In this document: positions 45,530-53,451 of the stretch, piece by piece
Numbering within the stretch: the stretch's first letter is position 1
How the letters are laid out: every line of letters begins with the position of its first letter
Assembly: GCA_035624355.1 (NCBI GenBank)
Contig: DASPRQ010000103.1
Coordinates: forward strand, 1 to 64,000
Length of the DNA stretch: 64,000 nt
DNA from: Usitatibacter sp035624355
GTDB taxonomy: Bacteria; Pseudomonadota; Gammaproteobacteria; Burkholderiales; Usitatibacteraceae
Direction: 5' to 3'
Translations under genes and position numbers: made by a program
The notes under the pieces: model-generated
Told to the model about the DNA's origin: nothing
The model's input: only the letters and a program-made list of their open reading frames with translations
Databases searched by the model: none

Positions 45530-46963
45530 ATGAGATACCTACAACGGTCAATGGTTCGCTTGTGTCTGGCGGCCGCAAGCGCGCTCGCATTGAATGTGCT
45601 CACCATGAATTCGGCGCAGGCAATGCCATCGTTCGTCCGTCAAACCGGCATGAGCTGCAACCAATGCCACTTCACGCACGACCCGGTGCCGAATTTCACG
45701 ATCCAGGGCATGAAGTTCCGGTCCATGGGTTATCGCATTCCGGAGCGCGCCACCAAATTGCGCGCGGGTTCGCCGGGCGCTACGCAGGGTGAGACGCTCG
45801 ACCTGCCCATGTGGGACTACCTTTCCTTCCGTTTCGAAAGCGATCTTGTGAGCAAGTCCAAGGCGCCGGGCGGTGAAACCACCGAAACCGCCAGCAACCC
45901 TACGACCCGATTTGCGTTCTTTGCGACCGGGCCGGTGACCGACCATATCGGCTTCTGGAACGAGTTTTACTTCACCGGCAATGGCGCCAATAACGCCATA
46001 GGGGGCAGTGGCGATGGAGGCAGCGCCTGGGCCCCGGGGCTCACGGCGTGGGATGAATACGATCTGGTCTGGACCGTCAATCCGGATGCGATCCAGGAAA
46101 ACGGTGACGTCTATAGCATCCGCTTCACCAACCAGGGCATCTCGGAGACCGACGGTTTCGGTCCCGGCCCGGGCGGCGTGCCGAGCTTCATCGGTCCGCG
46201 CGGCGGGATTGGTGGCTATGACCATCCCCCGGAGGGTGGCTTCCGAGCGACCGGCTGGATGCACGACCGGTGGGTGTGGCAATTCGGAATACGCACCGGC
46301 GACAACAACAGCGGTTGGGCCCAGAAGATGTACGAATACTCGGCGGCCTATTTCTTCAGGAACGCAAGCGACGATACGATTGCGCTGCGGCTCATGGGTC
46401 AATGGGGCGATGACGAGATCCCGTATGCGACCAGCACGAATACGCAGAGTGGAGCCAACCAGAATCCGCTCGTCTACACGTACAGGGACGCCATTCCCGG
46501 TATTTCGGCGACGCGCGGCGCCGGTCTTGGCCCTTACCTGAACACCGACCTCGACAGGAACGTCGCCTACACTCCGCAAATTCGTTGGCAGAAGTCCGAC
46601 GTCGGAGCCGATGGCGGGACCAGCTGGCTGCTCGCGGCTGGATATGGCTATGGCAAGGACACGTACAAGGACAGCGCTTCGTTCGAGACGAGTTCACTCG
46701 GTGCCTCGTTCCTGTACTGCTGGATGCATACGTATTGCGCCCAGCCGATCTATACGCACTCCCTGAAGCAGAAATTCACGGACCATACGGGCAAGTCGTA
46801 CAACATCGACACCCCCGACTCGTGGACCATGTATCTGATCTATCAGCCGGCCATGAACTTTGCGGTTGTGGGTAGCATATCGAACGCGTCCACTCTCTCG
46901 CTTACCGCTCCGGCGAAAACGGGGGGATACAGCTTCTCCGTAACTCTCGACTTCCCGATGTAG
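45530..46963 (+). CDS. Cyc2-like fused monohaem cytochrome / outer-membrane beta-barrel protein
   Basis: From the ATG at 45530 (GAGGGGGAG upstream) the protein has 477 residues. A signal peptide ends at Ala31 (NSAQA). Then comes AMPSFVRQTGMSCNQCHF with one CxxCH at 43-47 and KFRSMGYRI. About 400 residues follow of alternating polar/hydrophobic, Gly- and aromatic-rich sequence ending GGYSFSVTLDFPM, as in a porin. A single N-terminal haem fused to a barrel, the ARQTG-type context and the length match Cyc2 outer-membrane Fe(II) oxidases. A different substrate or a distinct cytochrome-porin family remains possible. It lies between two cytochrome c genes. Confidence 0.7.
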   Translation: MRYLQRSMVRLCLAAASALALNVLTMNSAQAMPSFVRQTGMSCNQCHFTHDPVPNFTIQGMKFRSMGYRIPERATKLRAGSPGATQGETLDLPMWDYLSFRFESDLVSKSKAPGGETTETASNPTTRFAFFATGPVTDHIGFWNEFYFTGNGANNAIGGSGDGGSAWAPGLTAWDEYDLVWTVNPDAIQENGDVYSIRFTNQGISETDGFGPGPGGVPSFIGPRGGIGGYDHPPEGGFRATGWMHDRWVWQFGIRTGDNNSGWAQKMYEYSAAYFFRNASDDTIALRLMGQWGDDEIPYATSTNTQSGANQNPLVYTYRDAIPGISATRGAGLGPYLNTDLDRNVAYTPQIRWQKSDVGADGGTSWLLAAGYGYGKDTYKDSASFETSSLGASFLYCWMHTYCAQPIYTHSLKQKFTDHTGKSYNIDTPDSWTMYLIYQPAMNFAVVGSISNASTLSLTAPAKTGGYSFSVTLDFPM

Positions 46964-46985
46964 AGCGACGGGAACACAGGCATGG

Positions 46986-47019
46986 AAAGGGTCGGGGCAT
47001 TCCCGACCCTTTCTTTTCT
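46986..47019 (+). terminator. Rho-independent terminator after the barrel cytochrome gene
   Basis: AAAGGGTCGGG, a GCATT loop and CCCGACCCTTT form a perfect 11-bp stem followed by CTTTTCT. It lies between the barrel cytochrome gene and the second small cytochrome gene. It would lower expression of the downstream pair or separate the transcription units. Confidence 0.88.
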
Positions 47020-47067
47020 CAGCGCGGTGCATATCCGCCTAACCTTGTGCTGCGAGGACCGCTTCCC

Positions 47068-47448
47068 ATGAATATCCTCAGATTGCGTCTTTGTCTGGCC
47101 TGTGCCTTGGCGACAGGTGCCGGCATGCTGTTCAGTTGCGGCGAGGCGCTCGCGGCGGACAGCGACAGCGATGCGGCCGGCTCGAAGTTGTTTCATACTC
47201 AGGACTGCACCGGTTGCCACGGACCGAACGGGGAGGGCATCCCGGGTTTGGCGCCCTCACTCAAGGGCGACAAGTTTGTGATGTCGGCCAGTGAAGCCGA
47301 CATCGCACATGTGATCAAGCAGGGTCGGGCCGGTTCCGAGAAGCTTTACAAGGATTTGAGCCAACCGATGCCGCCGCATCCCAATCTCGACGATCAGCAG
47401 CTCAAGCAGCTGGTCGAGTATCTGAAGAACGGATTGCAGAAGAGGTGA
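47068..47448 (+). CDS. Periplasmic monohaem c-type cytochrome (second of the cluster)
   Basis: From the ATG at 47068 the protein has 126 residues: a signal peptide ending EALAA, haem site CTGCH at 47-51 followed by GPNGEGIPGLAPSLKGDKF, and a candidate axial Met101 in QPMPPHP. It is related in layout to the first cytochrome of the cluster (LKGD, VEYLKNGLQ) but not a close copy. Composition is also AT-richer than the host. It probably shares the electron path with the fused cytochrome-barrel protein. It is separated from that gene by a terminator, so it may have its own promoter. Confidence 0.85.
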   Translation: MNILRLRLCLACALATGAGMLFSCGEALAADSDSDAAGSKLFHTQDCTGCHGPNGEGIPGLAPSLKGDKFVMSASEADIAHVIKQGRAGSEKLYKDLSQPMPPHPNLDDQQLKQLVEYLKNGLQKR

Positions 47449-47469
47449 ACAGCATTGCACGGTACTTCC

Positions 47470-48297
47470 ATGAAGCAGATCATCGGGTGTCCACTCGGGC
47501 ATATCGCTTGCGCCAGCATGATGAGTCTTGTGCTGGTTGCGTGCGCAACCGGCAACGAACCTCCACCTATCGGTAGCGGTACCGGCTCGGCCAGTCCTGC
47601 GAGCTACCCTGTCGACGTAGAGAAGACGTCGGTCAGTTTCCTCGGCAGTCCGGAAGCACAGTCGCGTGACGGAATCGAAGTCAAGCTGGATCTCTCTTCG
47701 AATTCTCCGAAACTCTATTACCGCTACGATGTGACTTCCCGGGTCAACGGAAAGTATCTTCTGTTCATGCCGGGTGCCCCAAAGATATATTCGGTATATC
47801 GCATCCCCTTCTACAAAGCCGATTCCGATGCATCGGTCGTTAGCGTCACCCTGACGAACAGTTCTCCCCGAGTACTGGATACATCACGTGCCGTGTGCGA
47901 GTTCGACCTGGACGGTCAAGCCGTGGTGACGGTACCGCTCAAGACGGGGGCCCTATTGCCGGAGCATTCTTCGGCCGTGCAGGTCATGGGTCCGACGATG
48001 AGCCAGCTCAAGGGGCACAAGGAAATGACCATCTGGATCTACCAGATCGGGGCAACGGAAGCCGGAAGAGGTGAGATACCATTCAAGTGGACGTTGCCCT
48101 ACACGCTGACGGTCACATCCGGCACGGAAGAAGCCAGGTTGATCGGCGAATCTCCGACGGAATCCAAGGTCAAGCGTTATGAAGGTCTCGTCGAACCGGC
48201 CGGATCTGAAGCTCTCATCGAGCCGGCCGGATCTCAAGCTCGCATCGAACCGACCGGATCTGTCACCGGGTCATCGCTACTGCGTCCCAGCAAATAG
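47470..48297 (+). CDS. Lipoprotein of unknown family with C-terminal repeats
   Basis: The 275-residue protein has a lipoprotein signal with lipobox LVAC (Cys25) after a hydrophobic stretch. A Ser/Gly/Pro spacer and a beta-rich domain follow (about 38-220) with KLYYRYDVTSRVNGKYLLF and MTIWIYQIG. The tail contains three 9-residue repeats around EPAGS or EPTGS. No known family is recognised. Position directly after the cytochromes and membrane anchoring suggest a structural or partner role in the electron-transfer module, which is inference. No strong ribosome site is visible upstream. Confidence 0.7.
   Translation: MKQIIGCPLGHIACASMMSLVLVACATGNEPPPIGSGTGSASPASYPVDVEKTSVSFLGSPEAQSRDGIEVKLDLSSNSPKLYYRYDVTSRVNGKYLLFMPGAPKIYSVYRIPFYKADSDASVVSVTLTNSSPRVLDTSRAVCEFDLDGQAVVTVPLKTGALLPEHSSAVQVMGPTMSQLKGHKEMTIWIYQIGATEAGRGEIPFKWTLPYTLTVTSGTEEARLIGESPTESKVKRYEGLVEPAGSEALIEPAGSQARIEPTGSVTGSSLLRPSK
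48184..48264 (+). repeat. Three tandem 27-base repeats at the 3' end of the lipoprotein gene
   Basis: Units at 48184-48210, 48211-48237 and 48238-48264 share the core TCGA(A/G)CCG(G/A)CCGGATCT and keep the reading frame, coding about nine residues each. The near-identity at DNA level suggests recent slippage-type expansion. Confidence 0.85.
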
Positions 48298-48438
48298 TCG
48301 AGCATTGCTGGTGATACTTGCCTACAGGCGCCGATCTTCGAGGGGGGTTCCGCGGCAGCGCTGGCGCCTCGCTTTGGACACCTTGGTGATCGCCGCCTTC
48401 AGGGCGTCATGGGCATCCGGCTGCGCGTTACACCCTGT

Positions 48439-49173
48439 CTAAGTGCGAGGGATCCGGGCTAAGGGCACCGCGTCGCGCAGCCACCGCCCGTAGAGGCGGT
48501 TGGCGACCGCGCCGAGCGCCGGCAGGCGCCGCGGCGCCTCTTCGGCGATGCGCGCTCCCGCCTGCACCGCCGGGCTGGCGCGGCTTTCCTCCAGCTCGCG
48601 CGCGCCGCTCTCGATCCAGCTCGCGATCATCTCCGGGGTCATTTCCACGTGGCATTGCAGGCCGAGGTGCCGCCCGCCGACCACGTAGGCCTGGTTCGCG
48701 CAGTGCTCGCCCGTGAGGATGCGCTCGCCACCGGGCGGGATCGAAAAGGTCTCGCCGTGCCACTGGAAGGCCACGAACTCGCGCGGCTCGCCGCCGAACC
48801 AGTCGCGCGCGAGCGGCGTGTCCTCGACGCGCACGCGACCCCAGCCGATCTCCTTCACCGGGTTGGCCGAGACGCGCGCGCCCAGGGCGCGCGCGAGCAT
48901 CTGGGCGCCGAGGCAGTGGCCGATCACCGGCACGCCGAGGCCGACCGCGTCGCGCATGAGTGCCAGCACCGGCTGCGTCCACGGGAGCTCGTCGTTCGCG
49001 CTCATCGGCCCGCCCATGAACGCGAGGCCGGCGAAGGGCTCGCTCGAGGCGGGCACGGCCTCGCCTTCGTCGAGCGCGACGAGCTTCCAGTCGACGCCGT
49101 GCGAGGCGAGGAATGTGGCAAAATGGCCCGGCCCCTCGGTGCGCGCGCAACGGAAGACCAGGACCGGCTTCAC
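48439..49173 (-). CDS. Class I glutamine amidotransferase (GMP-synthase-like)
   Basis: The 244-residue stand-alone GATase has the full triad: Cys87 in VIGHCLGAQM, and His175 and Glu177 in LQCHVEMTP. The oxyanion region FMGGPMSAND is also present. No synthase domain is attached. The family hydrolyses glutamine, or acts on gamma-glutamyl compounds; the partner is unknown. It begins at GTG 49173, two bases from the start of the divergent protease gene. Confidence 0.88.
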   Translation of the reverse strand: MKPVLVFRCARTEGPGHFATFLASHGVDWKLVALDEGEAVPASSEPFAGLAFMGGPMSANDELPWTQPVLALMRDAVGLGVPVIGHCLGAQMLARALGARVSANPVKEIGWGRVRVEDTPLARDWFGGEPREFVAFQWHGETFSIPPGGERILTGEHCANQAYVVGGRHLGLQCHVEMTPEMIASWIESGARELEESRASPAVQAGARIAEEAPRRLPALGAVANRLYGRWLRDAVPLARIPRT

Positions 49174-49175
49174 CG

Positions 49176-49829
49176 ATGCCCTCTCTCAGGATTCGCCAGA
49201 TCGCAGCCGCCCTGTGCGCCCTCGCCGCATGCGGCGCGGGGGCGACCGACGTGAACGTGATCGGCCTCTTCCCGGGGAAGGCGGTGCTCGTGATCGACCG
49301 CGGCCCCCCGCGCACGGTGTCCGCCGGGGAGCGCACGCCCGAGGGCGTGCTCCTCATCTCCGCCGATTCGAAGGGCGCCGTCGTCGAGATCGACGGCAAG
49401 CGCCAGGCCCTCGAGATGGGGCAGAGCTACGAGACCGCGGCGCCGCAGTCCGACTCGCGCCCCACCGTGACGCTCCCCGCCGACTCGCGCGGCCAGTTCT
49501 ACGCGAGCGGCCAGGTGAACGGCTCGCACGTGCGCTTCATGGTGGACACGGGCGCGACCTCCGTGCTGCTGCCGGCCTCCGAGGCGCGGCGGCTGGGCAT
49601 CGACTACCGCAAGGGCGAGCCCGGGCGCATCCAGACCGCCAACGGGTCCGCGCAGGCCTGGCACGTCACCCTCGACAGCGTGACCGTGGGCAGCATCACC
49701 GCGTACGACGTGGATGCCGTGGTGGCCGAGGCTCAGGGGCTCGATGTGGCGCTCCTCGGGATGAGCTTCCTCAACCGCACCGAAATGCGCCGCGACGGCG
49801 CCTACATGACGCTCACGAAGCGCTACTAG
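49176..49829 (+). CDS. Retropepsin-like aspartic protease (clan AA), exported
   Basis: From the ATG at 49176 the protein has 217 residues. It has a hydrophobic signal (about 8-24), a beta-rich N-terminal region, and a single retropepsin-like domain with VRFMVDTGATSVLLP (Asp124-Thr-Gly) and ALLGMSFLNR near the end, matching TIGR02281-type clan AA proteases. These act as homodimers. Substrates are unknown. Its start faces the amidotransferase start; its stop overlaps the folE2 stop in a CTAG. Confidence 0.85.
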   Translation: MPSLRIRQIAAALCALAACGAGATDVNVIGLFPGKAVLVIDRGPPRTVSAGERTPEGVLLISADSKGAVVEIDGKRQALEMGQSYETAAPQSDSRPTVTLPADSRGQFYASGQVNGSHVRFMVDTGATSVLLPASEARRLGIDYRKGEPGRIQTANGSAQAWHVTLDSVTVGSITAYDVDAVVAEAQGLDVALLGMSFLNRTEMRRDGAYMTLTKRY

Positions 49830-50638
49830 CCGCGGGCCGCGTCCATGCCCTTCGCGATCATCGCGTAGGCCGAGTGGTTGTGGATGGACTCGAAGTTCTC
49901 GCTCTCGATCACGTAGCCCACGATGCGCGGGTCGCGGTTCAGGTCGGAGGCGATGTCGCGCACCATGTCCTCGACGAACTTGGGGTTGTCGTAGGCGTGC
50001 TCCGTCACGTACTTCTCGTCGGGACGCTTGAGCAGTCCCCAGAGCTCGCACGAGGCGCGGCTCTCGACCCGGTCGATGAGGTCCTCGATCCAGACGAAGG
50101 CGTTGATGCGCGCCGCCACCGTGACGTGGGAGCGCTGGTTGTGGGCGCCGCGCTCCGAGATCTTCTTCGAGCAGGGGCACAGGCTCGTGACCGGGACGAC
50201 GACCTTGAGCGTGAACGTCTCGCGGCCGTCGCGGATCTCGCCCACGAAGGTCACCTCGTAGTCCATGAGGCTCTGCACGCCGGAGACCGGGGCCTTCTTC
50301 GACACGAAGTAGGGGAACGTCATCTCGACCTTCCCGGTCTCGGCCTCGAGCTTCTTCACCATCTCGCGCAGCATGAGGCGGAAGGTGTCGGGGGAGATCT
50401 CGCGCTCGCCGGCGTTGAGGATCTCGACGAAGCGCGACATGTGGGTGCCCTTGAAGTGGTGCGGGAGCCCCACGTACATGCCGAACTGGGCGACGGTGTG
50501 CTGCACGCCGCCCGCGCGCTCGCGGATCTTCACGGGATGGCGGATGTCCTTGATCCCGACGCGGTCGATCGCCAGGCGCCGCGTGTCGGGCGTGGCCTGG
50601 ACGTCGGGGATGGAGGCGCTCGCCTCGCGCTGGTTCAT
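49826..50638 (-). CDS. folE2: GTP cyclohydrolase FolE2 (type IB)
   Basis: The 270-residue protein matches FolE2: DVQATPDTRRLAIDRVGIKDIRHPV, then QFGMYVGLPHHFKGTHMSRFVEIL and the metal-site cysteines in TSLCPCSKKIS (Cys154, Cys156). It opens GTP to dihydroneopterin triphosphate for folate and works with metals other than zinc, unlike FolE1. A TATAAT box is just upstream. No recognisable Zur box was seen. Confidence 0.94.
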   Translation of the reverse strand: MNQREASASIPDVQATPDTRRLAIDRVGIKDIRHPVKIRERAGGVQHTVAQFGMYVGLPHHFKGTHMSRFVEILNAGEREISPDTFRLMLREMVKKLEAETGKVEMTFPYFVSKKAPVSGVQSLMDYEVTFVGEIRDGRETFTLKVVVPVTSLCPCSKKISERGAHNQRSHVTVAARINAFVWIEDLIDRVESRASCELWGLLKRPDEKYVTEHAYDNPKFVEDMVRDIASDLNRDPRIVGYVIESENFESIHNHSAYAMIAKGMDAARG

Positions 50639-50671
50639 GTCGGAATCGGGAACCTGTCGGCAGGACTTTCA

Positions 50672-50701
50672 ATTATATAGGGCGGCGGCGCGGGCCGTGA
50701 A
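50672..50701 (-). promoter_or_regulatory. Candidate sigma70 promoter of folE2
   Basis: On the minus strand TTCACG (50701-50696) and TATAAT (50677-50672) are 18 bases apart. The predicted start is about 25-30 bases before the folE2 ATG. Confidence 0.55.
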
Positions 50702-50717
50702 ACCGGCGGCCGGGCCC

Positions 50718-51506
50718 TCAGGGCAGCCGTCCGGCGACGATGAGGCGGTGCGTGAGCAGGTGGATCGGCTCCCAGAGGAGCATGTCGTCGAACGCGTTGC
50801 CGGGCTCCGCGCTGGCCTCGTGCGAGACGAACACGGCGTCGCCGTCGAGGTTGCGCGCCTCGTCGCTCGCCGGCGCGGGAGTGGCCGTGGCGTTCGGCCC
50901 GAGCGAGAGGATCACGAAGGCGGCGCGCCGCGTGAGCTGCCGCGTCGCGGGCCCGCAGCCCGCGCCGGTGGCCTCGCGCCCGCTCGAGCAGATCACGAGG
51001 AAGCGCGGGGCCGCGCCGATGCCGGACAGGGTGGCCGCCTGCAGCCCGTCGGTGCGCGTGAGCGGGTTGGCCACGCCGCCCACGGCGCCCCCGTACACCG
51101 CGTAGCGGATCCGGTTGTTCGGGCTTCCCCAGGGATCGCGCAGGAATCCCTCGGAATCGAGGCCGGCGAGCCCGAGGGTCGCCGCGGGCAGGTATCCGCC
51201 GTAGAAGGCCGCGCACTCGCCCGTCGAGGCGTCGGCTCCCGGCGCGAACGCCTCGAGCCCGTTGCCGCCGTCCACGGCGGGACACGGCAGGCGCCCGTGG
51301 GTCGCGGCGAAACCCAGGAGGGCGTCGCGCGCTTCGCGCAGCGTGCGGCGCAGCTCGGCCTGGCGGTGCAGCTGCACCTGGGCCGCGAGCGGCAGCGCGA
51401 GCCCCGTGAGCATCACCGCTAGCACGGCGAGCACGACGCCCATCTCGAGCAGGGCGAACCCGCGCGCCCGGCCGGCGAAGCGCTCAAGGATAGGTCGCAG
51501 CCGCAT
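50718..51506 (-). CDS. Prepilin-like protein at the end of the MSHA-like cluster
   Basis: The 262-residue protein has a class III signal: GRARG, cleavage before Phe17, Glu21 at +5 (GFALLEMGVVLAVLAVML). A helix follows, then a large domain with GRLPCPAVDGGNG and DPWGSPNNRIRYAVYG, the latter like GspG-type pseudopilins. Several Cys may form disulfides. It is probably a substrate or minor subunit of the assembly machine encoded upstream. Its start overlaps the preceding gene by 23 bases. No closely matching named family is recognised. Confidence 0.7.
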   Translation of the reverse strand: MRLRPILERFAGRARGFALLEMGVVLAVLAVMLTGLALPLAAQVQLHRQAELRRTLREARDALLGFAATHGRLPCPAVDGGNGLEAFAPGADASTGECAAFYGGYLPAATLGLAGLDSEGFLRDPWGSPNNRIRYAVYGGAVGGVANPLTRTDGLQAATLSGIGAAPRFLVICSSGREATGAGCGPATRQLTRRAAFVILSLGPNATATPAPASDEARNLDGDAVFVSHEASAEPGNAFDDMLLWEPIHLLTHRLIVAGRLP

Positions 51507-53010
51507 GGCGGGTATGGTCGGGATCCGGCGCGAGGACCACGCGATCGCAGGAGGCCGACGCGCAGGCGGGCGCCTCGGCGCAGCTCGCCGTCACGATCAC
51601 CGCGACCTGCGCCCCGCGCGCTACGTTGCGCCCGGTCGCCTCGTCGATCGCGATGCACCCACCCGCGGCGCAGTCGGGCGTGCCGGGCCCTTCGGGCGAG
51701 AAGCCGCGGGCGAGCGCGTAGGAGACGTACGGGCGCCACGTGCCCCACCACGCGTTGCCCGCGAGGCTCGCGGTCTCGCCCTCGTCCGCGGGCGTCCCGG
51801 CGGGCGCGTCGCGCACGGGCCCCGCGTCGTCGGGCGCCACCGCGATGCCGCACGCGTCTTCCCGGGTCGGAAGCTCGTCGCGGCTTTCGGGGTGGCGCGG
51901 CGTGGCGCGCCACCAGCGCTCGAGCATGCGCCCGCCGCTCGAACCGGCGCTGCGCTCGAAGGGCGTGTCGGGCACGCCGCCGAGCGGGGCGCCCTCGAGA
52001 TCGGGCGCGTTTCCGGCGAAAGCCGTTTCCCGGCACGAGGCGGCCGGCCACGGATAGCGTCCCGCGTTCTCGGGGCGCGTCGCGTAGTAGCGCAGGCAAT
52101 GCACCACCTCGAGGGCGACGCGCCGCATGACCGCGGGCATGAGATCGCGGTACGTGATCGCGGCGATCCGGTCGTTCACGACGACCTCGCCGCTGGGCAG
52201 GCGCACCGGGCCCTGGATGAAGCCGTTGGCGTCGAGCGCTCGGCCGGCGGCGTCGTTGCGGTCCACGAAGTCGGCGTTGTCCTCGCCCGCGGCACCCGGG
52301 GCGCGGTCGAGGTAGTTCGCCGGATCGCAGCGCGCGGCGCGCCGCGGCGGGTCGAGGATGCAGCGGCCCTCGGAGTCGCAGGCGCCGGGCGCGCATTCGC
52401 GCCGCTGGTCGACGCGGGATCCGTCCGGCCCGAGGCGCGCGAGGGGCGCCCCCGGCGCGATCACCACCGCCGCGGCCCCGCCCTGCTGCGCGCGCGCCGG
52501 ATCGGCGAGCGTCGCGTCGTGGACGACGCTCCCCGAGAGATCGCGCACCGTGATCGCGCCGAGCGCCGCCGCGGGCGACATGTCGACGCACGGCCGGCTC
52601 GCCGCGCAGTTGAGCAATCCCTTGTGCTTGCTCGACACGGCGTACCACAGGGGCTCGCCGTCGCCGTCGCGAAGCTCGGCGAGGCCCAGCGTCTTCCACG
52701 GCAGCCGGCCGACCCGCTCGTCCGCGCCGCTCGCGCCGTCGAGGGAGCCGCAGGTCGGCTCGGCCCAGCCGTCGCCGTCGAGGTCGGGGCAGGGGAGGTA
52801 GCCGGGGCCGACGGCGGACGTGAGGGGACGGTCGGCGGCATAGGCGATGAGCGCCTCGCGCGCCTCGCCGAGCGCGTGCTCGGTGAGGCGCCCGCGCAGC
52901 GCCGCCGTGGCGAGGCCCGCCGCGGTAGCGACGAGCGCGAGCGCGCAGGCGAGCAGGACGAGCGTGGTGAAGAGAAGGATGGCGCCGCGCGGGCGCCCGG
53001 TGCCCGGCAT
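51484..53010 (-). CDS. Large PilX/MshP-like exported protein of the MSHA-like cluster
   Basis: The 508-residue protein starts MPGTGRPRGAILLFTTLVLLACALALVATAAG: a basic leader and one hydrophobic helix without the +5 Glu, as in PilX/MshP-type proteins. The rest is a Cys-rich extracytoplasmic domain with GYLPCPDLDGDGWAEPTCG and WYAVSS; LPCPD is shared with the neighbouring prepilin-like protein's LPCPA. Such domains recur in MSHA-like operons without a known function. It may be a tip or minor subunit. The overlap of 23 bases suggests coupling to the next gene. Confidence 0.62.
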   Translation of the reverse strand: MPGTGRPRGAILLFTTLVLLACALALVATAAGLATAALRGRLTEHALGEAREALIAYAADRPLTSAVGPGYLPCPDLDGDGWAEPTCGSLDGASGADERVGRLPWKTLGLAELRDGDGEPLWYAVSSKHKGLLNCAASRPCVDMSPAAALGAITVRDLSGSVVHDATLADPARAQQGGAAAVVIAPGAPLARLGPDGSRVDQRRECAPGACDSEGRCILDPPRRAARCDPANYLDRAPGAAGEDNADFVDRNDAAGRALDANGFIQGPVRLPSGEVVVNDRIAAITYRDLMPAVMRRVALEVVHCLRYYATRPENAGRYPWPAASCRETAFAGNAPDLEGAPLGGVPDTPFERSAGSSGGRMLERWWRATPRHPESRDELPTREDACGIAVAPDDAGPVRDAPAGTPADEGETASLAGNAWWGTWRPYVSYALARGFSPEGPGTPDCAAGGCIAIDEATGRNVARGAQVAVIVTASCAEAPACASASCDRVVLAPDPDHTRHAAATYP

Positions 53011-53106
53011 GCCGCTCTCCGGTGGGATCGAGGATGCAGCATCGCGCAGCGCGGCCGCGTGCGCCCGTCGAAACCCCGCGCGAGCCGCGCGCGGTGTGCG
53101 CTTGAC

Positions 53107-53451
53107 TCAGCGCGCCTTCTCGCGCTCGACCTTCACCTTCTCGGCGCTGCGCGCATAGGCGCTCACCTCGCCGGGGTCGAGGGCGCGCCGGGCCCCGGGG
53201 CCCGGGACGCGCATGGGGCGGCCGTCGATCCAGATCGTGGCGTGACCGTCGCTGCGCTCGACGTAGCCCGTGAGGGCGTGGGCGCCTTCGGCCGCGGGGG
53301 CGCTCGCCTCGACAGGTTCGCCGCGGCGCTCCTGGTCGAGGCGGGCGCGCTCGGCCGGCGTGAAGAAGAGCGTGCCGAGGCCGTCGGCCCGGGCGGTGGC
53401 CGCGGCGAGCGCGGCCGCGGCGAGGACGCAGCCGAGGAGCCTAGCCGGCAC
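53107..53451 (-). CDS. Small periplasmic protein, MshK-like
   Basis: The 114-residue protein has a signal peptide (about 1-22), then LGTLFFTPAERARLDQER, a short acidic/Ala linker, and a small beta domain (ALTGYVERSDGHATIWIDGRPMRV) resembling the GspC/PilP homology region in miniature. Size, domain and place in the cluster fit MshK. Its GTG start overlaps the PilO-like gene by 11 bases. Assignment rests mainly on context. Confidence 0.6.
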   Translation of the reverse strand: MPARLLGCVLAAAALAAATARADGLGTLFFTPAERARLDQERRGEPVEASAPAAEGAHALTGYVERSDGHATIWIDGRPMRVPGPGARRALDPGEVSAYARSAEKVKVEREKAR

